Source: Leifsonia sp. Leaf264 (GTDB lineage Bacteria; Actinomycetota; Actinomycetes; Actinomycetales; Microbacteriaceae). Taken from it: DNA of 64,000 bases. Position 1 is the stretch's first letter, and every line of letters starts with the position of its first letter. Shown in pieces: positions 17,779 to 26,761 of the stretch. The notes beneath the pieces were generated by a model. That model was not told where the DNA came from. It did not search any database and saw nothing but the letters and a program-made list of their open reading frames with translations. The DNA lies in contig NZ_LMMR01000005.1 in assembly GCF_001422325.1 (NCBI RefSeq), forward strand, positions 558,001 through 622,000, written 5' to 3'. Position numbers and translations under genes: made by a program.

Positions 17779-17880
17779 ATGCAACCGAGATCAGCCACCG
17801 AGGCTCCACCCCTGCCTGCTGTCGGCCCCGCGTTTAGGTTCGAGCCGACATCTATCAAGATCGAGGCCGTGAGCGCATGA
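17779..17880 (+). CDS. Small leader protein, 33 aa, coupled to the next gene
   Basis: ATG 17779 sits exactly 18 bases after the motif start, and its TGA overlaps the ATG of the next gene (ATGA at 17877). The peptide (MQPRSATEAPPLPAVG..., ending IEAVSA) has no recognisable domain. It either is a leader that couples translation of the membrane protein or a small protein in its own right; without the motif it would not be noticed. Confidence 0.45.
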   Translation: MQPRSATEAPPLPAVGPAFRFEPTSIKIEAVSA

Positions 17881-18548
17881 CAACATCGAAGACTGCTAGC
17901 CGGATCGCGATGGCTTGTGCACTCCTATTCATGGCTGTCGTCTGCCTTGCTGGCCTCGCATCATCCTCCCAAGTCAGCTCAACCCCTGTCAGCGTGGACA
18001 TGTGGAAGTTCATCTCTAGGGCAGGCCAGATTGCAACTGTGGGCAGCGTCGTCGTTTCGGCGGTCGCCATCATGTCAGACCGCATGAACAGCGCGAAGGA
18101 GAGAGCCGCGCAAACCGGCATCCAGAGAGAAGCCGCGCGGCCTTATGTCACAATCGGGCTCACTAATCGAGTTCCCGAAATCATTCTGGTGGTCACAAAT
18201 CACGGGTCGACTGCCGCACGCGACCTCAAGTTCTCGATCAGTCCTCGCCCTTACGAGACCGACCTCCACGAGATGCTCAACGAGTCGGTCATGATGACCG
18301 AGGGGCTGCCGATCCTTGCTCCAAAGGAAAGCGTAGCCACCCTCTTCGACGTTGTGGGCGAGTACCTTGCGCGCAAGAGCCCGAACCGGAAGTACAGAAT
18401 AAAGGTTTCGTACGTCGGCCCCTGGGGTGATCGCCACCAAGACACCTTCACCCTCGACCTCGAGTCGAGCAGGGGGCTCTTGACCCCCGGTGATACGACG
18501 AAACAAAGGGGAGCTCACGCCCTCGGCAAGCTCTTCGAAGGCGTTTAA
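17877..18548 (+). CDS. Membrane-anchored protein, 223 aa
   Basis: Two membrane helices near the N-terminus (IAMACALLFMAVVCLAGLAS and GQIATVGSVVVSAVAIM), then a beta-rich domain (ARPYVTIGLTNRVPEIILVV TNHGSTAARD, split here by a space) resembling immunoglobulin-like domains of unknown function. It depends on the 33-codon frame upstream, which overlaps by 4 bases. Ends at a bidirectional terminator. Confidence 0.65.
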   Translation: MTTSKTASRIAMACALLFMAVVCLAGLASSSQVSSTPVSVDMWKFISRAGQIATVGSVVVSAVAIMSDRMNSAKERAAQTGIQREAARPYVTIGLTNRVPEIILVVTNHGSTAARDLKFSISPRPYETDLHEMLNESVMMTEGLPILAPKESVATLFDVVGEYLARKSPNRKYRIKVSYVGPWGDRHQDTFTLDLESSRGLLTPGDTTKQRGAHALGKLFEGV

Positions 18549-18553
18549 TCAGC

Positions 18554-18593
18554 AGCCCGGCCAATGCCTCCTCCGAGGTCCCCTGGCCGGGCT
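18554..18593. terminator. Bidirectional hairpin between convergent genes
   Basis: AGCCCGGCCA / TGGCCGGGCT, 10-bp perfect stem, followed by TTCTTGTC. Confidence 0.7.
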
Positions 18594-18607
18594 TCTTGTC
18601 GCCGTGA

Positions 18608-20098
18608 TTAGCGCACCGCGTCGTATGCCTCGACTGCATTGTGGGACCTGAGCTCAGCCTCGACGGCCTTCTCTTCCGTTTCGGCGAGCCGCTGCTCCGC
18701 TCGTTCGAGTGCGGTGGTGTTGCGTTCGATGGCGCTGAGGGCGTTCGCCTGCTCCAGCTTGGCGAGGTTGTCTGGGGTCATGACGGTGGATGCGCCGCCC
18801 TGCTTGTACGCCCAGTCGGAGAGCTTCTGACGTGCGCTGGGTGTGATCTGCTCGTAGTCGCTGGGGTGCACGTTCCCCTGCGCGTCGAAGTCGACGCTGA
18901 GACGCCAGAAGTTGGGGTTCTTGCTGTAGTCCTTGCCGTTGATGACGAACGGTGAGTCCTTGAAGTCCAGGGTGAACTTCTCTGTCCCGCCGAACCTCAG
19001 GCTGGCGCGCCCGAACGGAGTGTCGACCGTTGCTGGAAGGGTCGATCGGATTTCTGACGAGTCCTTCTCGAAGGTGTCGGCCCCGTAGGTCTGGCGGTAG
19101 CTTGTGGCGGCTTCCGCGGCCGCCTGCTTCTTCATGTCCAGGTCAGCCGCGGCTTCATCTCGTCGCTTCCGGGTGTGCCGGACGGAGCTGAGGGCGGATG
19201 AGAGACGCTTGGCGGTGAGGTTCTCCTCGGTCATGATCGCTGCGGCCCCACCTTGGGTGAACGCCCAGTCGGCGAGCTTCTTCTCAGCGGCGGGGGTGAT
19301 GTTGCCGTAGCTGCTGCCCTCGGCCCGTCCGGACTTGACGAAGTCGACGCTGAGCGGGATGTAGGAGTCCGCTTCGCTGTAGTCCTTCCCGTTGACGACG
19401 AACGGGGAGCCCTTCTCGAACTTCAGTTGGAACATCGAGTCGTTGAAGTCGTCGATCCTGAGCTTGGCGCGTCCGAATGGGGTGTCGACGTGGGTGGGGA
19501 GCTCTTTGAGCGGGTCGGTCCTGTTCGCGAGGATCTCGTTGATCCGATCTTCGGCGGTGACTGCCGGCGCCGCCGGGGCGGTGAGGTCGACCTGACGGCC
19601 CTGCAGGATCGTTACTGACTCGCCGTTGCGGCCCTCCGCGGTGAGTTCGTAGTGTCCGGTGCCTTCGTTGTCCCAGTCGTCTCCGTCGACGGAGTCGAAC
19701 AGGGCGACTGGCTGGTCGTCGGAGTTCGCGCGGGTGTCGATCACATCGAACCCTGCTTGGCCGGCGAGGGTGGCGATGTAGTCGTTGGAGTCATCGGCGT
19801 TCTTGATCTCGTCGGGGATGACACCGTTCGCGAACGGGTACTTCTGGAGCAGCTCGGTGCGGAGCTCATCCTTGCTGAGGACGGCACCGTCGTACTCGTA
19901 CTGGGTGACCTTCTTCAGCGCCTCCTGGTACGCGGCGACGCGCTCGGGATCCCCGGCGATCTGAACCGGCACACCGCCGATGAAGATCTGCCTGCCGAAC
20001 TGGCCGCCGAGGTTCTTCCCTCCGGCGCCGATGGAGCCTGCCTGCTGGCGTGCGGATTCACGGTTCAACGCTGTGAGCGTGTTGGGTGTTGGTGACAT
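18608..20098 (-). CDS. Hypothetical protein with two internal repeats, 496 aa
   Basis: Soluble. Two ~110-residue repeats share VDTPFGRAKLRI/VDTPFGRASLRF, SPFVVNGKDYS/SPFVINGKDYS, PLSVDF/RLSVDF, ITPAAEKKLADWAFTQGGA versus ITPSARQKLSDWAYKQGGA, each followed by a charged helix; the last one is a predicted coiled coil (ERAEQRLAETEEKAVEAEL). N-terminus is Gly/Gln-rich. No known family. ATG 20098 abuts the motif and diverges from the large gene at 20159. Confidence 0.7.
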   Translation of the reverse strand: MSPTPNTLTALNRESARQQAGSIGAGGKNLGGQFGRQIFIGGVPVQIAGDPERVAAYQEALKKVTQYEYDGAVLSKDELRTELLQKYPFANGVIPDEIKNADDSNDYIATLAGQAGFDVIDTRANSDDQPVALFDSVDGDDWDNEGTGHYELTAEGRNGESVTILQGRQVDLTAPAAPAVTAEDRINEILANRTDPLKELPTHVDTPFGRAKLRIDDFNDSMFQLKFEKGSPFVVNGKDYSEADSYIPLSVDFVKSGRAEGSSYGNITPAAEKKLADWAFTQGGAAAIMTEENLTAKRLSSALSSVRHTRKRRDEAAADLDMKKQAAAEAATSYRQTYGADTFEKDSSEIRSTLPATVDTPFGRASLRFGGTEKFTLDFKDSPFVINGKDYSKNPNFWRLSVDFDAQGNVHPSDYEQITPSARQKLSDWAYKQGGASTVMTPDNLAKLEQANALSAIERNTTALERAEQRLAETEEKAVEAELRSHNAVEAYDAVR

Positions 20099-20116
20099 GC
20101 CGCGTATGTGTGTGGC
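20099..20116 (-). promoter_or_regulatory. Start-associated motif, abuts start (18 nt)
   Basis: GCCACACACATACGCGGC ends at ATG 20098. Confidence 0.7.
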
Positions 20117-20140
20117 TGCAGGGCATCAGGACCACCTAGT

Positions 20141-20158
20141 TCCGCGCATGTAGGTGGC
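20141..20158 (+). promoter_or_regulatory. Start-associated motif, abuts start (18 nt)
   Basis: TCCGCGCATGTAGGTGGC ends at ATG 20159; CAGGACC 14 bases upstream. Confidence 0.7.
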
Positions 20159-22906
20159 ATGACGATGGACAACTTTCCGCTCCCCGCTGACACCACCGGC
20201 ATCACCGATGCGATCTCTCGCACCTCTGATGCTGTCGAGCTCGCGAAGAGCGCCATGGAATCGCAGCCCGGCACCGACCTTGCCATCAGCGGCGGCGGTG
20301 AGGCTGTGGACATGAAGCGTCGGTTCGCCGCCCAGTACGGTTCGCTGACCGCTGCCCGGTCGACGGCGTTGGTGGCGGCTGAGGAGGCGAAGGCGGAGAT
20401 CAAACGTGTCCGCGACGCCGCTGATGCGATGATCCGCGCTGCTGAGGCTGACCTCCGAGCGAAGATGGCGGAGCTGGAACCTGTACTGAAGCAGGCGGAA
20501 CGGCTGAAGGACGGCATCGCCGCCCTGAACCTGTACCTGGGCCGTGACGAGCACATCGAGACGTTGCGGACCGGGGAGCCGGCACCAGCTGACACCCCTG
20601 TCCACATCCGTCAGCTGGTCGTGGCGATGGATGAGGAGTCCGCTCTCGCCGCTGAGAACGGCGGCATCGACTTCCGCGACGTCGCCCTGTTCGACGAGTG
20701 GCTGCTCGCCGACCCGAAGAACCTGGACCAGGTGATCCCGGACCAGAAGGGGATCGTCGCTGCGATCGCCCGCCGCTCCATGGTCGACTACGGAGAGCCG
20801 TGGACGAACATGGTGATGAACGAGAAGAACCACGAGACGTGGTGGCTGATCCGGAACGGCGAGAACCTGTACCGGATGACGATCAACGAGTTCAACGTCG
20901 GGTCCCGCCTCATCCCCCGCGCTGACGAGTTCACAGCCATGTTCGAACGCACCGGGTACGACGGGAAGAAGTACGCGTTGGAGCCCGGCTCCCGCGACTG
21001 GCTGAAAGCGGAGGAGATCGCTGACCTCCGCACCCGCCATTTCATGAAGATCGCCATGGTGCTGCAGGGCCTCGTCGCCCGCACCCCGATCCTTCACCCG
21101 CTGCCCACCCCGGACCTGAACCTGCTGGAGCAGGCCGCATACGACGACGGCTTCGTCCGCCTGATCGCCGACGACGAGAACGCTCTCGGCACCGGACGGC
21201 CCGACTTCCACACCTGGCTGAAGGAGAAGAACGCGAACCTCCGCGTCGGCCTCCGCGTCGTCGGCGGATACTCCGCCCGCACCTACCGGGAAGGTGAGGA
21301 GGACGCCGTCCACCCGAGCACCGCTTCCGCGCCGAAGTCCGCGACGCTGCAGATCATCAACCGGGAGCTGCCGGACGGGCGCCTGTCGTTCTCGTACAAA
21401 CGCACCGACAAGGTGTGGGGCCGTTACGGGGAGACCACCCCGAAGACGTCCGCGTCGTACCGGTTCAGCCGGTCAGCGACCGACGTCCTCGCGGTCGACT
21501 TCTGCACCGCGGAGGAGATCGCCTACTACCTGGAGTCCCGCTCCGAACGCCGCAGCTACCTGAAGATGTTCCCGGTGCTCCGCGCCGCCCTCGCGTTGAT
21601 CCGTGACGAGGAGGAGCAGGAAGCGCCGTTCCGTGACCTGATCACCGCCGAGCTGATGAAGCGTCACAACCTCGACCAGGCCGACGCTCACACCCTCATG
21701 CAGGAGCTTGTCATCTGGTGGAAGACCGCGAACAAGTGGGGCCGCCCGCTGAACGGCGACCAGGACGCGGAAGCGAAAGCCGCCCGTGTCATCCTCGCTG
21801 AAGCGAAGCGCCGCGCAGCCTCCACCGGCACCAGCAACGAAGACGTCCTCGTCGCGTCCTTGGTGGAGCAGCACCCGGATGCGATCGTCGTCGCCCGCCG
21901 CACCAACGACTACGTCGTCGTCGAGCGCATCCGCCGGGAGTGGTCGCATGAGAACGACGAAGGGAACACCTGGCACCACACCGCTGTCCCCGGCAACGTG
22001 TTCGTCAACGTCCACACTGTGTCGAAGGCCGGGAAGGTCACCGGGACGAAGGAGTGGACGACGGTGAACCGCGCGCAGATCGCCAAGTGGGTCATCCTCC
22101 ACCAGGCCGACGTCTGGGACAGCTGGAACATCGACGCGAAGGTGAAGGACTGGCTCACCGACGAGCAGATCACCGACCTGATCCTCGAACCGGTCCTCGC
22201 CAAGATCATCGACGGTGGCGGCACCCCGCTTCTGGTGTCCATGAACCACAAACAGCCGAGCTCACACCGGTTCATTGAAGGCCACATCCACTACCTGCCC
22301 GCCGGGTTCGGTGAAGGGGACCTGCTCCCCCGCCACTTCACCACCCCGAGCGCATGGTTCACCTACGGCCGCAACGGTGCACTGTACGTCGACGCCCACC
22401 CCACCCAGAAGTCGTGGGCAGGCGGATGGAACAGGGAGTATGAACGACCCTGGGAGGGGCACTCGGAGGCTCGGCAGATCGTCTGGCAGGATGAGCCCGC
22501 CATCGTGTCGACGGAGAAGCACCGTGACGCGTGGGCGATGCTGGATAAGGTCCGCACAGCCAACGAGAGAACCACCGAGGCGCTCATCGATTCGATCAAC
22601 GACGGATACCGCGACCGGGTAATCGCCGCTGAGAAGCAGAAGTTCATGGACGACTTCCACGACGACACCCTCTGGGAGGGTCACCTGTCCACCCTGACGA
22701 TCAAAGCGCCTCGGGATCAGCGATGGACGGGTCCGTCCTGGGATCAGAAGCGCACCTGGGGTGAGCTGTGGGGCGCGGTGAGCGCTGCAGTCGCAGCCGG
22801 CCGTGACCTGCACGGGCTCACCGTCGCGGAAGCGTTCGGTGCCGAAGCCGCAGCAGCATTCCCGGACGATCTTGCTGAGCTCCGTTTCGCGGAGGCGTCC
22901 GAGTAG
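20159..22906 (+). CDS. Large hypothetical protein, 915 aa
   Basis: Soluble. Residues ~30-130 form a long Ala/Glu/Lys-rich coiled coil (AAEEAKAEIKRVRDAADAMI). The remainder is mixed alpha/beta with Trp-rich stretches (NHETWWLIRNGENLYRMTIN, HTWLKEKNANLRVGLRVVGG, SERRSYLKMFPVLRAALALI). No nucleotide-binding or catalytic motif was recognised. It looks like the large unknown proteins of phages and plasmids. Chosen start ATG 20159 abuts the motif; the in-frame start at 20108 reads through the opposing one. Ends at a strong terminator. Confidence 0.7.
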   Translation: MTMDNFPLPADTTGITDAISRTSDAVELAKSAMESQPGTDLAISGGGEAVDMKRRFAAQYGSLTAARSTALVAAEEAKAEIKRVRDAADAMIRAAEADLRAKMAELEPVLKQAERLKDGIAALNLYLGRDEHIETLRTGEPAPADTPVHIRQLVVAMDEESALAAENGGIDFRDVALFDEWLLADPKNLDQVIPDQKGIVAAIARRSMVDYGEPWTNMVMNEKNHETWWLIRNGENLYRMTINEFNVGSRLIPRADEFTAMFERTGYDGKKYALEPGSRDWLKAEEIADLRTRHFMKIAMVLQGLVARTPILHPLPTPDLNLLEQAAYDDGFVRLIADDENALGTGRPDFHTWLKEKNANLRVGLRVVGGYSARTYREGEEDAVHPSTASAPKSATLQIINRELPDGRLSFSYKRTDKVWGRYGETTPKTSASYRFSRSATDVLAVDFCTAEEIAYYLESRSERRSYLKMFPVLRAALALIRDEEEQEAPFRDLITAELMKRHNLDQADAHTLMQELVIWWKTANKWGRPLNGDQDAEAKAARVILAEAKRRAASTGTSNEDVLVASLVEQHPDAIVVARRTNDYVVVERIRREWSHENDEGNTWHHTAVPGNVFVNVHTVSKAGKVTGTKEWTTVNRAQIAKWVILHQADVWDSWNIDAKVKDWLTDEQITDLILEPVLAKIIDGGGTPLLVSMNHKQPSSHRFIEGHIHYLPAGFGEGDLLPRHFTTPSAWFTYGRNGALYVDAHPTQKSWAGGWNREYERPWEGHSEARQIVWQDEPAIVSTEKHRDAWAMLDKVRTANERTTEALIDSINDGYRDRVIAAEKQKFMDDFHDDTLWEGHLSTLTIKAPRDQRWTGPSWDQKRTWGELWGAVSAAVAAGRDLHGLTVAEAFGAEAAAAFPDDLAELRFAEASE

Positions 22907-22921
22907 GCACCACGGCACGAA

Positions 22922-22962
22922 GAAGCCCGGCCGGTCCTCATGTGAGGCTCAGGCCGGGCTTC
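22922..22962. terminator. Bidirectional hairpin between convergent genes
   Basis: GAAGCCCGGCC / GGCCGGGCTTC, perfect 11-bp stem with a 19-base loop. Confidence 0.8.
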
Positions 22963-22976
22963 TGTCGTGAGGCGGG

Positions 22977-23123
22977 TCAGTACACGTCGTTCCCGCAGTA
23001 CGGGCACTTGTACTCAACGCTGGCGTGCATCTGGTCCTTGAACACCGTGTGGTTGTTGACGCAGGAGGCTTGCAGGTTCCAGTTACCGGTGCTGATCTTG
23101 GACGCTTCGGTCTTGAATCCCAT
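22977..23123 (-). CDS. Small zinc-ribbon-like protein, 48 aa
   Basis: ATG 23123 follows GAAGGAGAT; the product contains LQASCVNNHTVF and ends EYKCPYCGNDVY, so a Cys plus a CPYCG pair that could bind zinc. Too short for most gene finders but has a clear ribosome-binding site and ends just before a terminator. A degenerate motif-like TGCGCACACCCGAGAT precedes it. Confidence 0.6.
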   Translation of the reverse strand: MGFKTEASKISTGNWNLQASCVNNHTVFKDQMHASVEYKCPYCGNDVY

Positions 23124-23232
23124 CGGGCATCTCCTTCATCTCGGGTGTGCGCAGGAAAGGTGGGCCTGGAGAAATGCGCTGGCCCCAAGGTATCGGTGCG
23201 AACGCGCCAACGTCACCTTCGGCGTCTGGGAC

Positions 23233-23721
23233 TCAGGACCGCGGCACCGCGAGCTTCCCCGCTCGTGCCGATGCGTTCGCGTTTCGAACCCGGCGTGGGA
23301 TCTCCACCAGATCTGTGAGCCACCAGATGAAGAAGGTGATCAGCAGGACCAACCCGATCCAGATCAGGAAGTTCAACGCTGACACCATCGAGCCGATCAC
23401 CATGCACAGCACCCCCAACGCGACCAGCCCAAGCTGCCCGCCGGCATTGCCGTACCGGCCGATGTACCAGTTGTGAGCGGAGACGAAGCCGAGGAAGATC
23501 GCGAACACGTACGCAACACCGACCGAGTAAGCCTCCTCGGGCTCCGTCGGAACCGGCGGCGCATACACAGGGCCGGTCACTCTAGGAACCGGAGGAGCAG
23601 CGGCCGGCGGTGGCGGCGCCGGAACGCCCCAGTTGTTCCCGTCCCACCACCTGAGTGTGCCACCAGGGTCGTGATACCACCCCGGCGGCGTCGCTGACGG
23701 GCCAGTCGGCGTTTCGGTCAT
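23233..23721 (-). CDS. TM2-domain membrane protein with N-terminal DUF2510 motif
   Basis: 162 residues. The N-terminus carries PPGWYHDPGGTLRWWDGNNW, the tryptophan signature of DUF2510; a proline-rich linker follows; then a TM2 domain with AIFLGFVSAHNWYIGRYGNA and two or three hydrophobic helices ending LLITFFIWWLTDL. Such proteins are common actinobacterial membrane proteins of unknown role. Start ATG 23721 lies 7 bases after TACGGT, a usual -10 hexamer, and lacks the window's motif. A second DUF2510 protein lies at 25008. Confidence 0.8.
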   Translation of the reverse strand: MTETPTGPSATPPGWYHDPGGTLRWWDGNNWGVPAPPPPAAAPPVPRVTGPVYAPPVPTEPEEAYSVGVAYVFAIFLGFVSAHNWYIGRYGNAGGQLGLVALGVLCMVIGSMVSALNFLIWIGLVLLITFFIWWLTDLVEIPRRVRNANASARAGKLAVPRS

Positions 23722-23817
23722 GTTTGCCACCGTAGTGAACTGCTGTTCTCTCCGGAACCCGCCAGTTCGGGCCTCATCCACTTCCCGTTTCTCGGCCTCT
23801 CGAGGGAAACTGGTCTC

Positions 23818-24165
23818 ATGGACGACATCCACCGCCTGCTCGCGATGCGTGACAAGTACGCGGACCTCCACCCAGACTTCGTGTGGGACGAGGAGATCTC
23901 CGCCTGGTTCGTGAAGGATCTCGACGACCGGACCCGCGTGTGGGTGTCTCCGCTGATGTTCACGTTCGCTGTGATCGTCGGCGAGCCCGACGAACCGTTC
24001 TACGACGACCGGTGGTGCTTCGAGACGTCCGATGTAGCGCTGGCAGCGGCTGTCGCCTGGCAGGGCCCGTACCCGGGCTCGGAGCCGGTCGGATGGCATC
24101 GGCATCCGACGTCCGGGCGCCGGCGCGCGGAAGGTGACCCGGCTTCGGAGTACGTCGCCCACTGA
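23818..24165 (+). CDS. Hypothetical protein, 115 aa
   Basis: Soluble and aromatic-rich (HPDFVWDEEISAWFVKDLDD); C-terminal GWHRHPTSGRRRAEGDP resembles tails seen in uncharacterised actinobacterial phage and plasmid proteins. No motif block. It converges with the small gene at 24169 with a 3-base gap. Confidence 0.6.
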   Translation: MDDIHRLLAMRDKYADLHPDFVWDEEISAWFVKDLDDRTRVWVSPLMFTFAVIVGEPDEPFYDDRWCFETSDVALAAAVAWQGPYPGSEPVGWHRHPTSGRRRAEGDPASEYVAH

Positions 24166-24168
24166 CGT

Positions 24169-24378
24169 TCACTCGGCGGAGAACTTCTCCCACCATGCAC
24201 GCCGTCGCCCTTTCGGTTTCTGCGACGTGAGATGCCAGAATCCGCGGCAGGATTCGCATGGGTACGGGGCGACCGGCAGCTTCCCAGTTGGTGTGCCGTT
24301 CCGGCGGATCGCCTTCAACGCGGTGATCGCGTCACCGATCGACGTGTAGCGGCGTTTGGTGCAGGTGTGCTCAGGCAT
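24169..24378 (-). CDS. Small Cys/His-containing protein, 69 aa
   Basis: Basic protein with CTKRRYTSIGDAITALKAI and YPCESCRGFWHLT, i.e. three Cys and one His that could form a zinc site; this layout is common in small proteins of actinobacteriophages. ATG 24378 follows AGAGAGGGG. Function unknown. Confidence 0.6.
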   Translation of the reverse strand: MPEHTCTKRRYTSIGDAITALKAIRRNGTPTGKLPVAPYPCESCRGFWHLTSQKPKGRRRAWWEKFSAE

Positions 24379-24528
24379 GCGTGTGCAGCCCCTCTCTTTT
24401 CCGGGGTTGGGCCTGCACTGCGAACCGGCCCTCCAAGATCGGGGACGGCGGCCTGACTACGTGGCGCTTCGTCGCGTCACGGTCGAGTTGAGATTAGCAG
24501 CAGCCGGACATCCGGCTGGTGGCGGCAC

Positions 24529-24563
24529 AAAGCCCGGCCTATCGGGATGACAGGCCGGGCTTT
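24529..24563 (-). terminator. Hairpin after lipoprotein gene
   Basis: AAAGCCCGGCCT / AGGCCGGGCTTT, perfect 12-bp stem ending in TTT. Confidence 0.8.
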
Positions 24564-24576
24564 CAAGCGCATCGGA

Positions 24577-24897
24577 TCAGTACTCTGCTGCGTACTTCGG
24601 GCAGGCGACCTGCATGCCGGCGATCGCCGTGTACCGGGCGACGGAGTCGCTGCCGAGCTCGGGGGCGGTCCGGTAGAGCATCGCCTTCCAGGTCGGCTGC
24701 TCCGTGCCGTCTTCCGCCTCGTCGCAGCCCACCTGGATCAGACCGCGGATGGCATCGTCATCCATCAGCGTCTGCGGGATGTTCTGGTTGGTCCGAGCGG
24801 CGTCCACGGCTTCCTGGCTGACGCCGGAAGAAGCGCATCCGGCGAGGGACAAGGTGATCAGGGCTGCCGCGGCGACGGCGAAGATGGGTGAGCGCAT
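24577..24897 (-). CDS. Secreted lipoprotein, 106 aa (paralogue of 31119)
   Basis: Signal sequence with lipobox (AAALITLSLAGC, Cys near residue 21) followed by a small exported domain with two more Cys, one in GLIQVGCDEAEDG and one in GMQVACPKY. The gene at 31119 encodes a protein of identical length with the same architecture (VLSLAGC, SITHSGCD, GMQTACPD). Their leaders are also alike, from CAGCCGACACACAGCA to GAAGGAA and CCTCT. Attached to the outer face of the membrane; role unknown. Confidence 0.75.
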   Translation of the reverse strand: MRSPIFAVAAAALITLSLAGCASSGVSQEAVDAARTNQNIPQTLMDDDAIRGLIQVGCDEAEDGTEQPTWKAMLYRTAPELGSDSVARYTAIAGMQVACPKYAAEY

Positions 24898-24909
24898 AGA
24901 GGTTCCTTC

Positions 24910-24928
24910 AGTTCTGCTGTGTGTCGGC
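24910..24928 (-). promoter_or_regulatory. Divergent variant of the motif with leader
   Basis: GCCGACACACAGCAGAACT then GAA and a Shine-Dalgarno; the same sequence with few changes precedes the paralogue at 31452-31470. Confidence 0.5.
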
Positions 24929-25007
24929 TGGATACCGGCTTGCAGAGTATCTGGAAGCTCCGACATTGGCCGGGCGGCGCTCCAGAACCTTGCCGGAGCG
25001 GCGCGGC

Positions 25008-25568
25008 TCAGAGGTCTTCGAGCCGAGGATCGTCGAGCTCGAAGTCGAGGAGCCCCCGCTGCGAGGCGTCCGCGCACAGTTCCGTGTCGGACGCCTTCAC
25101 GCAGAGAAGGGCGAGGAGGCCATGTGCGTCTTCGTCCGTGTACGTTGTCAAAGCGCCGGCGCCGGGATGCGCCTTCAGCGCTGCCACCCACTCGTCAGCA
25201 GTGGAGCATCCGGTGGCTGTTCTGAGAAGCTCGCGATCGTTGTTGAGCTCGGCGACGTCCGCCGCATCAGCCATTGACGTGTCGCACGACGGCGAGATCA
25301 CCGGGTCGTCGAACGACTGAACGAGGAAAACGCCGATGCCTACCATCGCGGCGAGGCCGAGCATGATCACGTTGACGCCGAAGCAGCCGATCCGACCCTT
25401 CGTTGCGGTCACCGCAACCTCGGGTGTGGCTGCGGGACCCGAAACCGTCGAGTCCGCCACGACAGTTGGCCTGGCGTAAGCCGTCCATTCGTTCCCGTCC
25501 CACCACTGTTCCACGGTTGGATCGGAAGGATGCGGGAACCAGCCAGCGGGAGGGAGCGAATCAGACAT
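25008..25568 (-). CDS. DUF2510 membrane protein, 186 aa
   Basis: N-terminal DUF2510 signature (PAGWFPHPSDPTVEQWWDGN EWTAY, split by a space), one membrane helix (VNVIMLGLAAMVGIGVFLV) and a C-terminal exported domain with paired Cys (CDTSMADAADVAELN, TGCSTADEWVAALKAHPGAG, LLCVKASDTELC) resembling DUF732-type domains. Start ATG 25568 has a CAGACT hexamer 7 bases upstream and no motif block, as with the other DUF2510 gene. Confidence 0.7.
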   Translation of the reverse strand: MSDSLPPAGWFPHPSDPTVEQWWDGNEWTAYARPTVVADSTVSGPAATPEVAVTATKGRIGCFGVNVIMLGLAAMVGIGVFLVQSFDDPVISPSCDTSMADAADVAELNNDRELLRTATGCSTADEWVAALKAHPGAGALTTYTDEDAHGLLALLCVKASDTELCADASQRGLLDFELDDPRLEDL

Positions 25569-25660
25569 CGGTTGAAGTCTGCCAGCTCGCGCAGCTGACC
25601 GGCATGACGCGTAAGGGGGCCAGTCCCGCGGGCATTCGGCGGGTGCTCGGTGAGACAGCA

Positions 25661-25689
25661 AACGCCCCACCTGATCCAGGCGGGGCGTT
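25661..25689 (-). terminator. Hairpin after ParB-like gene
   Basis: AACGCCCC..CCTG / CAGG..GGGGCGTT with one internal mismatch, 16 bases past the stop at 25705. Confidence 0.75.
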
Positions 25690-25704
25690 CACGTGTGGTG
25701 CTGA

Positions 25705-26727
25705 CTACATAGGCTCGGGGAAGGCTTCTGCCTTCTCGCCGCCGGCCTTGAACTTGAGGGTGCCGACGATTGCGCCGTCGCGGTGCAGGTTCCACGCCTT
25801 CGCGGTGATGGCGAAGCGGTGGTACGGGGTCGCCTTCTTGGCGGATGCGCTGTCGCGAGCGAGGAAGTTGCGGAGGGCGAGGATGGGGTCACCCTCGGCG
25901 AGCCCGCTGCCCTTGATCAGCTTCTCGAAGAACGCCTTGCGGTCCAGCTCAGACTCCTCGTCGATGCGGTCGAACGCCCAGATGAGGATGGCGAGCTGCT
26001 TCATGGTGAGGCCGGGGACGCGCTTGGAGAGACCCTGGGCCTCGCGTGCGATGTCGCGCAGCTCGGGGTGCTGGCGGAGGAACTCGACTCCGGTGTTGAT
26101 GGTGATCTTGCCCTTGGGGGCGCTGCCGGGGACGCGCTCTCCGAGCTCCCAGCCCTGGATCGCCTTGATGGCGGTGGCGAGGCCGATGGTGTTGACCTCG
26201 CCGGCGTATTCGAGGATGTCGATGAGGGTGCGGGCCTTGCCGGTGTCGACGTTCTTCACGTTCTCGTCGTCGACGCCGGTGACGACGACGTTGCGGATGG
26301 AGACGCCGGTCTCCATGCATCCGAGGAGGCGGTGCTGGCCGTCAGCGATGAGGCCGGTCTTGGTGATGCTGATCGACTGGCCGTTGAAGACGTAGTCGCC
26401 GTTGTTGAGGTCGGTGATGATCTTGTTGAGGTTCTCGGCGGACGGCTTGCGGTTCCTGGTGTTGCGGCCGATGAGCATCCTCGCGTCCTCGGACGTGATG
26501 GTGACGACTGCGGCGTCTTCCTCCGCGAAGATGAACATGTGACCGTCGATGATGACGGAGTTCTCATCCATCCAGCTGGTGTCGGCTACGGCGTCCTTGA
26601 TGACGACCTCGGCAGCTTTCTTGGACACGGTGCGGCGCTTCGGGGCTGCCTTCTTGGCGGTGGCGCCGGCGGCGGCGACGGCTGCCTTCTTTGCGGTCGA
26701 GCTGGTCGTGGTGGCTGCAGCAGGCAA
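25705..26727 (-). CDS. ParB-like (ParB/Srx fold) protein, 340 aa
   Basis: A Lys/Ala-rich N-terminus precedes a ParB-type domain: NRKPSAENLNKIITDLNNGD, then TGLIADGQHRLLGCMETG, whose DGQHR is the nucleotide-binding/catalytic signature of the fold. The C-terminal half is helical (GLTMKQLAILIWAFDRI, KATPYHRFAITAKAWNLHRD). Such proteins are found on plasmids and phages as nucleases, CTPases or regulators; partitioning is not implied since no ParA is present. The next gene (26851) is a paralogue. TTG 26727 is taken as start for want of an ATG; the motif lies about 50 bases upstream. Confidence 0.7.
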   Translation of the reverse strand: MPAAATTTSSTAKKAAVAAAGATAKKAAPKRRTVSKKAAEVVIKDAVADTSWMDENSVIIDGHMFIFAEEDAAVVTITSEDARMLIGRNTRNRKPSAENLNKIITDLNNGDYVFNGQSISITKTGLIADGQHRLLGCMETGVSIRNVVVTGVDDENVKNVDTGKARTLIDILEYAGEVNTIGLATAIKAIQGWELGERVPGSAPKGKITINTGVEFLRQHPELRDIAREAQGLSKRVPGLTMKQLAILIWAFDRIDEESELDRKAFFEKLIKGSGLAEGDPILALRNFLARDSASAKKATPYHRFAITAKAWNLHRDGAIVGTLKFKAGGEKAEAFPEPM

Positions 26728-26761
26728 GGGTGTGGTTCCGTTTCTCGGAGGGGTAATTGTC

